Assembly: GCA_003558065.1 (NCBI GenBank)
Contig: PWMU01000037.1
Span: 83,473-140,447, forward strand
From: Opitutia bacterium
Lineage (GTDB): Bacteria > Verrucomicrobiota > Verrucomicrobiia > Opitutales > T3Sed10-336
DNA: 56,975 bases
Direction: 5' to 3'
Part shown: in pieces, positions 36,961 to 45,072 of the stretch
Layout of the letters: each line of letters opens with the position of its first letter
How positions within the stretch are numbered: position 1 is the stretch's first letter
The notes under the pieces: model-generated
What the model saw: the letters and a program-made list of their open reading frames with translations, nothing else
What the model was told of the DNA's origin: nothing
Databases searched by the model: none
Position numbers and translations under genes: made by a program

Positions 36961-37809
36961 ATGCAGAAATTTCTTGTTTGTACCGACGGCTCCCAATACG
37001 CCCGCGTCTGTTGCGAGTACGCGGCATGGCTCGCTTCCCGGGTGAACGCGGAGGTCGACGTTGTCTATGTCACGGACCTTCGCCGATTCGAGATGCCGTT
37101 TATCACCGACTTGAGCGGCAGTCTGGGTATTCAACCCTACCAGGGAATGATCGGCCAGCTTAAGGAGATGGAGGAACAGAAGGCCGAGGCGATCCGGGCC
37201 GATACCCTTAAGATTTTCGAGAGGGATTATCCGGATGGCAAAGTCGCCTTTCATCACCGTACAGGTTTGCTGGTCGACCTGCTCGAAGAAATGGAAGCCG
37301 GGGCTGATCTGGTCTTGATGGGCAAACGGGGCGAAAGCGCGGAAGCAGCCGTGGAACACCTCGGTTCAACGATGGAACGCGTGGTGCGCGCCAGCAAGAA
37401 GCCCTGCTTCGTAACTTCCCGCAGTTTCCGGGAAATCAAAAAATTGCTGCTGGCTTTCGACGGCGGCAAAAGCTGTCGCAAAGCCCTGGATTTTCTCGCC
37501 GACAGCCAGGCTTTCAAGGGGCTTGAGCTGCATGTGGTGGTCGTGGCCGAAGACTCGGGTGAAGAGGAACGGGGCCTCGAACAATTGCAGGAGGTGGAAC
37601 GGAAGTGTCAGGACTCCGGATACGTCCTCAATTGCCAGATGCTTCACGGCACGCCCGAAGACCAGATCGCCGAGTACGTCGGCAAACAGGCAATCGACCT
37701 GCTGGTCATGGGCGCTTACGGCCACAGCCGCATCCGTCACCTCCTCATCGGGAGCACCACCACCGAGATGATCCGCCGCTGCCGCATTCCCGTGCTCCTC
37801 TTCCGTTAG
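36961..37809 (+). CDS. tandem universal stress protein (UspA family)
   Basis: This 282-residue cytoplasmic protein contains two Usp domains. The first opens FLVCTDGSQYARVCCEYA (about 4-20) and has a degenerate nucleotide site near LMGKRGESAEAAVEHLGST. The second opens KLLLAFDGGKSCRKALDFL (about 160-178) and ends with the canonical ATP-binding pattern VMGAYGHSRIRHLLIGSTT. Such proteins bind ATP and respond to starvation or stress. The gene follows glgC by 8 bases, so stress and glycogen storage may be coordinated through a shared promoter. No obvious terminator follows before the convergent lgt gene. Confidence 0.93.
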   Translation: MQKFLVCTDGSQYARVCCEYAAWLASRVNAEVDVVYVTDLRRFEMPFITDLSGSLGIQPYQGMIGQLKEMEEQKAEAIRADTLKIFERDYPDGKVAFHHRTGLLVDLLEEMEAGADLVLMGKRGESAEAAVEHLGSTMERVVRASKKPCFVTSRSFREIKKLLLAFDGGKSCRKALDFLADSQAFKGLELHVVVVAEDSGEEERGLEQLQEVERKCQDSGYVLNCQMLHGTPEDQIAEYVGKQAIDLLVMGAYGHSRIRHLLIGSTTTEMIRRCRIPVLLFR

Positions 37810-38009
37810 TGCCGGGTTTGGGGTCCCCGGCAGGGGTCCTGATTCAAAGGCGGCCGTTTTTTCGAGAAAAAGCTCCGGTTATTTCAACACTCCGCGAGCG
37901 GGCCGCGGCCGTGTCCGAAAGATGCCGTTTCGATTGGGAAATTACCGCTTGATCGAGTGCTCAGTGCCTGGCCTTGAATGGCCTCGACACGCGACGCCCG
38001 GGGCGCACG

Positions 38010-38831
38010 TCACCCGTCGGCGGGTCGTTTCCGCGCGTAAACGATTACCGCGAGGCCTGTCATCGCCAGGAACAGGGAGAAGAAGATACCCCGGGTCATG
38101 CCCAGGATCAGATCGGCGTCCGGCTCCCGGAAGAATTCGCAGAAGATGCGGGCCGCGGAGTAGAGCAGGAGGAACTCTCCGCTCAACTGGCCCGGATGAA
38201 CCCGTGTCACATCGCTCTTCCAGAAGCGCAACTGCAGGTAGACGACGAGGAGGCCGCCTTCGAGGGCGGCTTCGTAAAGCTGCGAGGGGTGCCGCGGAGG
38301 AATTTCCTCCACCGGCGCTCCCGGTTGGCTGGCCGGGAAGATCACCGCCCAGGAGACATCGGTGACGCGGCCCCAGAGTTCGCCGTTGATGAAGTTAGCG
38401 ATCCGTCCTAGCATCAGGCCGGGCGGGGCGAGGGTCGCGAAGATGTCGGCAACCCGGAGAAAACCCATCCGCTGGCTTCGGGCGACCCACAACAATCCGA
38501 CAATACCTCCCAGAAAGCCGCCGTGACTCGCCATGCCGCCTTCCCAGACCTTGAAAAGGAAAAGGGGATCCTGCACGAACGTTCCGAGATCGTAAAACAG
38601 AACATACCCGATTCTCCCGCCCGCCAGCACCCCGATGATGATGGCGAACAGGGCGTTGCTCTGCTGGTCCGGGTTCAGCGGCGAGCGCCCTTTTTTGTAG
38701 TACAGGGCGAGCAGTCCGAAGGCAATCAGGAAGCTCAGGACATAGGCCAGCCCGTAATACCGGATACCGAAATCCTCGGTGAACCGGATCAGAAAGGGAT
38801 CCAGATCGTGTACCCAGTAGTCGCGGTCCAT
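38010..38831 (-). CDS. lgt: prolipoprotein diacylglyceryl transferase Lgt
   Basis: This inner-membrane enzyme transfers a diacylglyceryl group from phosphatidylglycerol to the lipobox cysteine of prelipoproteins. It has 273 residues and about seven hydrophobic segments. The hallmark stretches are MASHGGFLGGIVGL, GRIANFINGELWGR (catalytic and substrate-binding region) and RHPSQLYEAALEG. It starts just after the CNNM-type gene stop (38837), so both are probably transcribed together from the right. At least three lipobox-bearing proteins are encoded in this window (18049, 30050, 40200) and would be its clients. Confidence 0.95.
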   Translation of the reverse strand: MDRDYWVHDLDPFLIRFTEDFGIRYYGLAYVLSFLIAFGLLALYYKKGRSPLNPDQQSNALFAIIIGVLAGGRIGYVLFYDLGTFVQDPLFLFKVWEGGMASHGGFLGGIVGLLWVARSQRMGFLRVADIFATLAPPGLMLGRIANFINGELWGRVTDVSWAVIFPASQPGAPVEEIPPRHPSQLYEAALEGGLLVVYLQLRFWKSDVTRVHPGQLSGEFLLLYSAARIFCEFFREPDADLILGMTRGIFFSLFLAMTGLAVIVYARKRPADG

Positions 38832-38836
38832 CCGGT

Positions 38837-39925
38837 CTAGGGCTTGGATTGAAGGCCGGAGGACGGCGAGGACTCGTTCGCGGCGCGAACCTTCCGCTGC
38901 TGTTTTTCTATGAGGTTGCGCGACCGCGCCAGTTCCCGCATATCGACCGCCATGTCGTCTTTCTCAAAGATTTCGCGCCCGATGATGTGTTCCATAATAT
39001 CTTCCATAGTGACCACTCCGGAGACCGAGCCGAATTCGTCGACCACCATGGCCAACTGCTGGTGGGTGCGCAGAAAAGTCTGAAGGGCGGCGGCGGCCGT
39101 CACGGTTTCCGGAATAAAGTGGATCTCCTGCTTCAATTCGTCCACTGTTTTCTCTTCCTCGCCGCTGGCGATGGCATGGAGCATGTCGCGCCGGCGGACC
39201 AGCCCGACGATCTCGTCGATGGTTTCCTCGTACACCGGCATCCGTGCAAAGGGGATGTTCGTGAAATCCTGCAGCACCTCCTTGACTGTCCTGGTTTTGT
39301 TGAGGGCCGTAACGACCGTGCGGGGAGTCATGATCTCGCTTACCCGGACATTGTCGAGGGACAGGGCATTGGCGATCATGTTAAGCTCGCTCTTGCTAAG
39401 GTGCCCGCCTTTTTCGCTCTTCTCAGCCAGCAGCATGATTTCTTCCTCGGGAGGATTGCCCTCCAGGTTCGTGCGGACCACGACGGTGGTGACCAGCAGC
39501 TCGCTCAGCCAGTTCACGGGCTTGAAAAACAGCCGCAGGTAATATAGAGGGTGAACGGCGTAGGGCTGCAGCGGCACCCGGTAGGCCACACCGACGTTCT
39601 TGGGAATGATCTCGGCAAAAACCAGGATGCCGAAGGTCATTCCGCCCGCGACGAGCCCGACCCATGCCTCGCCGAAGTGCCGCGCCGTGAGCCATCCGAT
39701 AAGGATGCTGCCCAGAGTGTTCGCGATCGTGTTGACCGTCAGGATGGTGGAAATGGTTTCGTTGATGCCCTCTTTGAGCCGCTCAAGTAACTGGCCCCGC
39801 CGGGGAAATCTCTTCTTCAGGGCCTCAATCTCGGTGGGAGTCGTACTCAGTATGAGGGCTTCCATGACCGAGCAGAATGCGGACACGCCGAGTGTGAAGG
39901 TGACAGCCAGTATAAATGAGAGCAT
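38837..39925 (-). CDS. CNNM/DUF21 and CBS-domain membrane protein (hemolysin C-like)
   Basis: This 362-residue protein has an N-terminal CNNM (DUF21) membrane domain with three or four hydrophobic segments (LSFILAVTFTLGVSAFCSVMEALIL onwards, FAEIIPKNVG being characteristic). It then has a pair of CBS domains (about 190-320, with RVSEIMTPRTVVTALN and VVDEFGSVSGVVTMEDIMEHIIGREI-type stretches). The CorC_HlyC transporter-associated domain that follows in longer relatives is missing. Related proteins are linked to magnesium or cobalt efflux and to envelope stability. It is transcribed toward lgt with a five-base gap. Confidence 0.88.
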   Translation of the reverse strand: MLSFILAVTFTLGVSAFCSVMEALILSTTPTEIEALKKRFPRRGQLLERLKEGINETISTILTVNTIANTLGSILIGWLTARHFGEAWVGLVAGGMTFGILVFAEIIPKNVGVAYRVPLQPYAVHPLYYLRLFFKPVNWLSELLVTTVVVRTNLEGNPPEEEIMLLAEKSEKGGHLSKSELNMIANALSLDNVRVSEIMTPRTVVTALNKTRTVKEVLQDFTNIPFARMPVYEETIDEIVGLVRRRDMLHAIASGEEEKTVDELKQEIHFIPETVTAAAALQTFLRTHQQLAMVVDEFGSVSGVVTMEDIMEHIIGREIFEKDDMAVDMRELARSRNLIEKQQRKVRAANESSPSSGLQSKP

Positions 39926-40199
39926 CTAATCAGCTCTAAATCTAAGTGCCCGCCGCAGTCGAAAGCAAGTTTTCTCGGGGCCGGGCACATAAGAGGGGCG
40001 ACGGCGTCCGGCGCCTTTTTATTCAAGTTGATTCTTCAGAGGGTAACGCTTGCCCTGTCGTTGGTGTCGGGGCTTTCGGGCGGCACCGGCCGGGTGGCCC
40101 CGCAGGTGACCGCCGGGCGATACCGCGAGAAGTTGCGACGGGTTTTGCTATTAATCTTGAAAGAGGGGTCCCGGCGTGGTTCTTTGTGGCTTTTCGAGC

Positions 40200-40706
40200 A
40201 TGAGAAAAGACCTCTTAATAATGTTGGCCGCTTCCGTCCTCCTTGTGCTGGGCCTTTCCGGCTGTGCCACGCTTCATAAAGGAAGCCACCAGCGAATTCC
40301 GGTTGAATCCGAACCGGAGGGGGCGACGGTATTTGTCAACAACGAGAGGTTGGGAACGACCCCCGTCGTCGTGCCTCTCTCCCGCAGGATGGGGCACGTG
40401 GTTCGGGTTGAAAAACGGGGCTTTGACGCGGAGCAGGTCCTTCTGTACACGGTGCCGAACGAGACGGAACAGGCGTTTTTGCGGTTTTCCACCGACAATT
40501 TCACCGGCGCCCTCAACGATCTCGATCCGTCGGAAGTCATTGTCGAATTGAGGCCGCGGCTGCTTCCGGCGAATCCCGGGGAGGATCCCGAAACGGAGAA
40601 GGAAGAGAAGCTGGCTCAGGCCGCGGAACAGCGGAGGCAGGGACGGTTCTCCGCGGCCGATTACGAGTATGTCGTCCGCAGGATTGAGGAATTCTACTCT
40701 CAGTGA
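40200..40706 (+). CDS. PEGA-domain lipoprotein
   Basis: The ATG at 40200 gives a 168-residue protein with a lipoprotein signal (MRKDLLIMLAASVLLVLG, lipobox LSGC with C22). The mature part begins with a PEGA domain, seen as IPVESEPEGATVFVNNERLGTTPVVVPLSR. This is a small beta fold found in surface and periplasmic proteins that may bind cell-wall or partner proteins. The rest is acidic and charged, ending in a short helical segment (ADYEYVVRRIEEFYS). The gap of 274 bases before it holds no gene but includes a GC hairpin with a short T-run near 40003-40020. Confidence 0.85.
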   Translation: MRKDLLIMLAASVLLVLGLSGCATLHKGSHQRIPVESEPEGATVFVNNERLGTTPVVVPLSRRMGHVVRVEKRGFDAEQVLLYTVPNETEQAFLRFSTDNFTGALNDLDPSEVIVELRPRLLPANPGEDPETEKEEKLAQAAEQRRQGRFSAADYEYVVRRIEEFYSQ

Positions 40707-40737
40707 GCGGCTTTGCGGTTTTCTTTCGATTTATGAG

Positions 40738-40765
40738 TTGAAAGGCCGGACGGACCCTCTAGGGT
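40738..40765 (+). promoter_or_regulatory. possible promoter of the SRP RNA gene
   Basis: TTGAAA (40738-40743) and TAGGGT (40760-40765) are 16 bases apart and place a start at about 40771, exactly the first base of the RNA closing stem. The -10 match is weak. Confidence 0.4.
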
Positions 40766-40770
40766 GAGTG

Positions 40771-40870
40771 GTGGCCAGGTCCTATGCAATGATGGGCGGG
40801 CGAACTCCGCCAGGACCGGAAGGTAGCAACGGTAGCACCGCTTCACATGTGCCGTAGGTTGCCTGGCCAC
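40771..40870 (+). ncRNA. ffs: bacterial signal recognition particle RNA (4.5S, small type)
   Basis: The sequence carries the SRP domain IV core: a left arm ending in GGACC, the GGAAGG loop motif, the AGCAACGG-type asymmetric internal loop and a right arm with GTGCCGTAGGTTGCC. A perfect terminal stem closes it (GTGGCCAGG 40771-40779 with CCTGGCCAC 40862-40870), and a run of six T residues follows at 40871. The length of about 100 nt fits the minimal bacterial SRP RNA, which works with Ffh in targeting membrane proteins. It lies 17 bases before dnaX, the same order as the scr-dnaX pair of Bacillus. Confidence 0.93.
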
Positions 40871-40887
40871 TTTTTTCTTTTTCTGCG

Positions 40888-42063
40888 ATGTCGGAAAGCT
40901 ATCAGGTAATTGCCAGGAAATGGCGCCCTCAACTTTTTAAGGACGTGGCCGGCCAGGATCACCTGGTCCGAACACTGACCAACGCGATCGAGCAGGACCG
41001 CATCGCCCACGCTTACCTGTTTGTCGGCCCCAGGGGGACCGGCAAGACGAGCCTGGCGCGGATCTTTGCCAAGGCCCTCAATTGCGAGAAAGGCGTCTCC
41101 CCGACTCCCTGCAACAGCTGCGTGTCCTGCCGGACCATCACCTCCGGCAGTTCCATGGATGTCATGGAGATCGACGGGGCCTCGAACAATTCCGTCGACC
41201 AGATCCGCGACCTGCGGGACGATGTCCGCTACGCCCCCACCCAGGGAAAGTACAAGATCTACATCATCGACGAGGTCCACATGCTCTCGACGCAGGCCTT
41301 CAACGCCCTGCTTAAAACGCTCGAAGAGCCCCCCTCGCACGTCAAATTCATCTTCGCGACCACCGAAGCCCGGAAGGTCTTGCCGACGATTGTCTCGCGT
41401 TGCCAGCGATTTGAGCTCAAACCGATTTCCGAGGAGGTGATTGCCGAGCGTTTGGCTCATATTGCCGCCGAGGAGAAAATAGAGGTGGATAGGGAGGCGC
41501 TGCTCGTGATCGCCCGTCTCGCTTTCGGTGGCATGAGGGATTCCCAGTCGATCCTCGACCAGATGATTTCGTTCTGCGGCAAAAGCATCTCCGCGGCGGA
41601 CGTTCAGGAGGTTTACGGGATCCTCACCCCGGACCGGATCCGGGAGATCGCCCGGTGCGTGATCGTGGGCGACTGCGGCGGGCTCCTGGAGCTGGTCGAT
41701 GCGGTGGCTTCGGAAGGGCGGGACCTGTACCGGGCGCTCGTCGACCTTCAGGGGTTCTTTCGCGCGGCCCTTGTCGAAGGCGTTCGCCACAACGGACACA
41801 GCGAGCGGCTCGGGGGGGAAGTCTCCCCGGAACGCATCACCCGGATCCTCGAAATCCTGCGCGAGGGCCAGGAACAGGTCATGCACGGTCTTTCCGAGAA
41901 GATCAATTTTGAGATCGTCTTGTTGAACGCGATCGAGGCGGGACGCGCACGCGCGATTGATTCGGTAATCCGCGATCTGGCCGATCTGGCCGCCTCGCTT
42001 CCCCAGGAGGGAGCCGGCGAAAAAAAAAAGCGGGAACAGCCCCTGACGACGGTGACCGAGTAA
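40888..42063 (+). CDS. dnaX: DNA polymerase III subunit gamma (zero-frame product of dnaX)
   Basis: This is the clamp-loader ATPase subunit. The zero-frame product has 391 residues. It has the Walker A motif GPRGTGKTS (47-55), the four-cysteine zinc module C66, C75, C78, C81, the DEVHML Walker B, and the SRC sensor motif in IVSRCQRF, followed by the oligomerisation domain (about 240-370). The frame ends ten residues after an A10 run at 42020-42029. In that run, reading can shift by -1 into a further coding stretch (see 42005 and 42030), giving a longer tau-like form. The ATG lies directly after the SRP RNA T-run, without a strong ribosome site. Confidence 0.94.
   Translation: MSESYQVIARKWRPQLFKDVAGQDHLVRTLTNAIEQDRIAHAYLFVGPRGTGKTSLARIFAKALNCEKGVSPTPCNSCVSCRTITSGSSMDVMEIDGASNNSVDQIRDLRDDVRYAPTQGKYKIYIIDEVHMLSTQAFNALLKTLEEPPSHVKFIFATTEARKVLPTIVSRCQRFELKPISEEVIAERLAHIAAEEKIEVDREALLVIARLAFGGMRDSQSILDQMISFCGKSISAADVQEVYGILTPDRIREIARCVIVGDCGGLLELVDAVASEGRDLYRALVDLQGFFRAALVEGVRHNGHSERLGGEVSPERITRILEILREGQEQVMHGLSEKINFEIVLLNAIEAGRARAIDSVIRDLADLAASLPQEGAGEKKKREQPLTTVTE
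42005..42030 (+). promoter_or_regulatory. dnaX frameshift/slippage site
   Basis: An internal Shine-Dalgarno-like AGGAGG (42005-42010) lies 13 bases before a correctly phased A-AAA-AAG heptamer (42024-42030) within a run of ten A residues. E. coli dnaX uses the same heptamer and an upstream SD-like stimulator; Thermus dnaX uses polymerase slippage on a run of A residues. Either mechanism would fit here. Confidence 0.7.
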
Positions 42064-42353
42064 ACGTCGCCCGGCCCCCGGTCGAAAAGATCCCGCCGGC
42101 TTCACCCGGGGGAAGCAGCGCCTGGGGCGAGGGCGAATGGGCCGCCGCCGAACGTTCGGCCGATGCCGACCCGGTCGAGGCGCCGCCCCGTCCGCCGACC
42201 GAAGCCGCAACCCCGGCCAACGAATCCGCCCCGGCCCTTTCCCTTGACCAGGCGATCGAGAAAATTCCCGCTTCCACCCGTAACCAGCTCGATGAACTCT
42301 TCCGCGGCAAATTCATCCGCGTCGAACGGGTTCCGCGCGAAAAACTGCGTTGA
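42030..42353 (+). CDS. dnaX: tau-specific C-terminal extension of DnaX (-1 frame)
   Basis: After a -1 shift at the A10 run, reading continues for 107 codons to a TGA at 42351-42353 (followed at once by TAG), giving a 488-residue tau-like protein. The added part is a Pro/Ala/Glu-rich linker followed by a predicted helical end ([19 protein letters not shown], then [20 protein letters not shown]). Codon use with G or C in third position, a complete frame and a close downstream start of the next gene support it as coding. It is far shorter than the E. coli tau tail, and whether it binds polymerase alpha or DnaB is not visible. Confidence 0.75.
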   Translation, partial: AGTAPDDGDRVNVARPPVEKIPPASPGGSSAWGEGEWAAAERSADADPVEAPPRPPTEAATPANESAPALSLDQAIEKIPASTRNQLDELFRGKFIRVERVPREKLR

Positions 42354-42357
42354 TAGT

Positions 42358-43101
42358 ATGTCATCATCCACCGGAAAGAAAATCCTCATCACCGGCGCCA
42401 GTACCGGAATCGGCGCCGCGACCGCGGAGTACCTCGCAGAGGGAAACGAGCTCGTTATTCATTTCAACGCTTCCGGCAAGGAAGCCGAAACCGTGGCGGA
42501 AAAGGTTCGCGCACGCGGCGGCATTCCCCACCTCGTGCAGGCGGACCTTGGCCGCGAGGACGGGTGCCGGACGCTGGCGGATTTCGTGGAGACGAACCTC
42601 AAACAGTTGGACGTGCTCGTGAACAACGCCGGGAGCCTGGTCGAGCGCCAGAGTGTCCGGGAACTCGAATGGGAGCTCATGGAGCGGGTTTTTTCGCTGA
42701 ATGTGTTTTCGCTCATGAAACTGTCCTCGCTGCTCGTGCCGATGCTGGAGAAGCGGAGCGGGGCCTGCGTCGTCAACGTGACTTCGATTGCCATGCGACA
42801 CGGGGCGCCGACGGCCACGATCTACGGCGCCGCCAAAGCCGCGGTCGATTCCTTTACCCGTGGCATGGCGCGCGAGGTGGCTCCCGCTATACGGGTGAAT
42901 GCCGTCGCTCCCGGAGTCATCGAAACCCCGTTTCACGAACGGTTTTCCTCGCCGGAAAAACTCAAGGAAGTGCGGGAAACCACCCCGCTCAAACGAAACG
43001 GCGATCCCGTCTGTATCGCCCGCACCATCGCCTTTCTCATCGACAACGACTTCATCACCGGCGAGACCGTCGACGTCAACGGCGGGTTGTTCATGCGGTA
43101 G
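42358..43101 (+). CDS. short-chain dehydrogenase/reductase (FabG-like SDR)
   Basis: This 247-residue NAD(P)-dependent oxidoreductase starts at ATG 42358, four bases after the tau stop; the in-frame upstream extension lies in the dnaX tail and is not used. Classical SDR motifs are present: ITGASTGIGAATA (cofactor binding, about 10-22), NNAGS (about 88-92), VTSIAM with the catalytic serine and YGAAKAAVDSF with the catalytic Tyr and Lys. GEIDVNGG-like ending GETVDVNGGLFMR is typical of FabG relatives. The substrate is unknown. The tight spacing suggests co-transcription with dnaX. Confidence 0.9.
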   Translation: MSSSTGKKILITGASTGIGAATAEYLAEGNELVIHFNASGKEAETVAEKVRARGGIPHLVQADLGREDGCRTLADFVETNLKQLDVLVNNAGSLVERQSVRELEWELMERVFSLNVFSLMKLSSLLVPMLEKRSGACVVNVTSIAMRHGAPTATIYGAAKAAVDSFTRGMAREVAPAIRVNAVAPGVIETPFHERFSSPEKLKEVRETTPLKRNGDPVCIARTIAFLIDNDFITGETVDVNGGLFMR

Positions 43102-43156
43102 CAGCGTGTCGTGCCTGCCCGGTCGATCCACTGAAAGAATGACCCGGGACGTTCCC

Positions 43157-43645
43157 TCAGGGGACCGTTTCCATAATCGTCACTGTCTGGCCGCGGTACG
43201 GAGCGGTTTCCCGTACCTTCCACCCGAGCCGTTCGTAAAAATGCTTCCGGTCGGGGGTGAACAGATAGAGCCGGCGAATCCCCAGCTTCTTCGCCTCCTC
43301 CATCATTCCGCGAACCAGGAGCGACCCGATTCCTTTTCCTCGCTGTCCGGATACGATATAGACACTGGCCAGCCACGGGGTTAGATGGCGATGGGTGTCC
43401 ATGTCTTCTTCGATGAGGCTCGCCGAGCCGAGAAGGGTTCCCCTGCTGACCGCCACAAACGTGCACGGAATCTTTCCGGGCACCGCCGAGTCCTCCAGTT
43501 TCCGTATACGGTCTTCCAGAGTCTTGCCCGGGTTCAACCAGGACCATTCCCGGTGATGCCATTCGCCCAAAGTGGGGATCGAATCCGGAAAATCGCCGAG
43601 GGGCCGGATCCCGATGGAAGGGGAAATCGTTTCCGGGTCGGCCAT
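43157..43645 (-). CDS. GNAT family N-acetyltransferase
   Basis: This 162-residue cytoplasmic enzyme has the acetyl-CoA binding loop SGQRGKGIGSLLVRGMM (about 98-114) and a C-terminal strand-helix with FYERLGWKVRET, both typical of GNAT proteins. The N-terminal stretch EWHHREWSWLNPGKTLEDR is shared with some small uncharacterised acetyltransferases. The target molecule is unknown. The gene is convergent with the SDR and divergent from the GntR-type regulator, with about 284 bases of regulatory space in between. Confidence 0.88.
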   Translation of the reverse strand: MADPETISPSIGIRPLGDFPDSIPTLGEWHHREWSWLNPGKTLEDRIRKLEDSAVPGKIPCTFVAVSRGTLLGSASLIEEDMDTHRHLTPWLASVYIVSGQRGKGIGSLLVRGMMEEAKKLGIRRLYLFTPDRKHFYERLGWKVRETAPYRGQTVTIMETVP

Positions 43646-43888
43646 GACTCACCCTTCCGGCGTTCGGTCGACTCGATCCCGTTCGCCCGGACCGTGCCCG
43701 GTTCCGGCAGTGGTCTCAGCGGAGGAAAACCCCGGCCCGCCTGCGAGGCACAGGGCAAGGATCCAGCCGGGAACCCCGCGTGTTGCCGGGGAACAGGATG
43801 GGCGGAGCAACCGGCGGCAGTCAGGTAAATGCAGCATGCCCGCAGGCTAATTCAGACCCAACAGGTTGAAAAGACCGAAAAAAACTTC

Positions 43889-43923
43889 TTGACTCCTTAT
43901 GAGGTCTGTGGAGATGATCACAG
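43889..43923 (+). promoter_or_regulatory. candidate promoter and operator of the regulator gene
   Basis: TTGACT (43889-43894) and GATGAT (43913-43918) are 18 bases apart. An 18-base dyad CTGTG-N8-CACAG (43906-43923) overlaps the -10 element just before the GntR/LacI-type gene, which suggests autoregulation. Transcription would start only about 5 bases before the ATG. Confidence 0.45.
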
Positions 43924-43929
43924 TTACCA

Positions 43930-45063
43930 ATGGCGTCGCCTTCTTTCAATCGAAATCCTCTGTACCGGCAGGTCGCCGATTTCCTTCGTGAGGAACTGGC
44001 CCGGGACAGGAGGCCCGGCGAACGCCTGGAATCCGAGGAGCGGCTTGCGGAGCGGTTTTCGGTTAGTTTGATCACCATCCGGGAGGCCCTCCGTCTGCTG
44101 GCGGGCGAGGGAGTGATCGAGCGGAGGCACGGGAAGGGGACGTTTGTGGCGGAGCGGGACCGGGAGCGGGACCAGGACCGGTGGAGCGCGGTCCTGATCG
44201 AGCGCGACATCGCCCACCCGCACGCTTCTTTTTTCCATATGCGGGTCGCTCAGGAGGTCCGGAGAATTCTCGAGGAGCAGGACCGGCCGGTGAAACTGTA
44301 CATCGGACGGCTTCGTCCGGGCGAGAAGCAAGACGGGCTGACTTGCCGCGAATTTCTGACTGATCTTTCGGAAGATCGGATCTCGGGCGTGGTCGCGATC
44401 GATGTGCTTCAGGAGCCGTCCTGGATCGATCAGATGCGCCGCCTCCGCCTGCCGCTCGTTGCGACAAACGGAGCCCAGTACGGTCACATTCTCAAACTCG
44501 ACCGGGAGCGACTGGTCCGGGAAGGGGTGGAAAGCCTGGTCGAAGGCGGACGCCGGAAACTCGCGATGATTGGTTGGGACGAGGAGGAAATCACGAGTTC
44601 GCTGCAGATCCCGTCGTACCGCGTGTTGTTCCGAAAAGCGCTCGAGGAACACGGTCTCCCGGTCGACGAGTCGCGAATCCGGACCGATCTGCATCCGGCC
44701 TATCCGGGTGGGGGTTGGGAGCAGTTCCGCGAGCTCTGGGCGGTGCGGTCCGGCCGTCCGGACGGCCTTCTGGTCTGCGATGACCTTCTTTTCCGGGACG
44801 CGGCGACGGCGATCCTGGATCTCGGCGTGAAAGTGCCCGGGGAATTGATGGTTGCTTCCCACGCGAACCGGAACTCGGGAATCTTCTGCCCGTTTCCGGT
44901 GGAAAAGTTTGAGGTGGATCCGGATCAGACGGCAAGAGCCCTCGTTGAGATCCTTCTCAAGGCGAAGAGCGGGGACGGTCCGGATTCCTCTCACAGGTTT
45001 CTGCCGATGAGCCGGGTACCGGCTTCTCCCGTCGTCAAACTTCGGGAGCAAAACGACGAATAG
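43930..45063 (+). CDS. GntR/LacI hybrid transcriptional regulator
   Basis: This 377-residue regulator has an N-terminal winged helix of GntR type (NPLYRQVADFLREELARDRRPG, then SESRLAERF-like LESEERLAERFSVSLITIREALRLLAGEG) and a C-terminal periplasmic-binding-protein fold of LacI type. The latter is seen in VVAIDVLQEPSWIDQM, RLPLVATNG, GRRKLAMIGWDEEE and DGLLVCDDLLFRDAA. Such hybrids, like AraR, sense a sugar and repress nearby use genes. It is the first gene of an apparent operon with three secreted proteins (45073 to 49758). A dyad overlapping its promoter suggests it controls its own transcription. The effector is unknown. Confidence 0.92.
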   Translation: MASPSFNRNPLYRQVADFLREELARDRRPGERLESEERLAERFSVSLITIREALRLLAGEGVIERRHGKGTFVAERDRERDQDRWSAVLIERDIAHPHASFFHMRVAQEVRRILEEQDRPVKLYIGRLRPGEKQDGLTCREFLTDLSEDRISGVVAIDVLQEPSWIDQMRRLRLPLVATNGAQYGHILKLDRERLVREGVESLVEGGRRKLAMIGWDEEEITSSLQIPSYRVLFRKALEEHGLPVDESRIRTDLHPAYPGGGWEQFRELWAVRSGRPDGLLVCDDLLFRDAATAILDLGVKVPGELMVASHANRNSGIFCPFPVEKFEVDPDQTARALVEILLKAKSGDGPDSSHRFLPMSRVPASPVVKLREQNDE

Positions 45064-45072
45064 AAAACAGCG

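Noticed and set aside
42163-42357. N-terminal extension of the SDR into the dnaX tail
   Set aside because: The extra Arg/Pro-rich sequence is a shadow of the tau frame; the SDR fold begins at the ATG at 42358.
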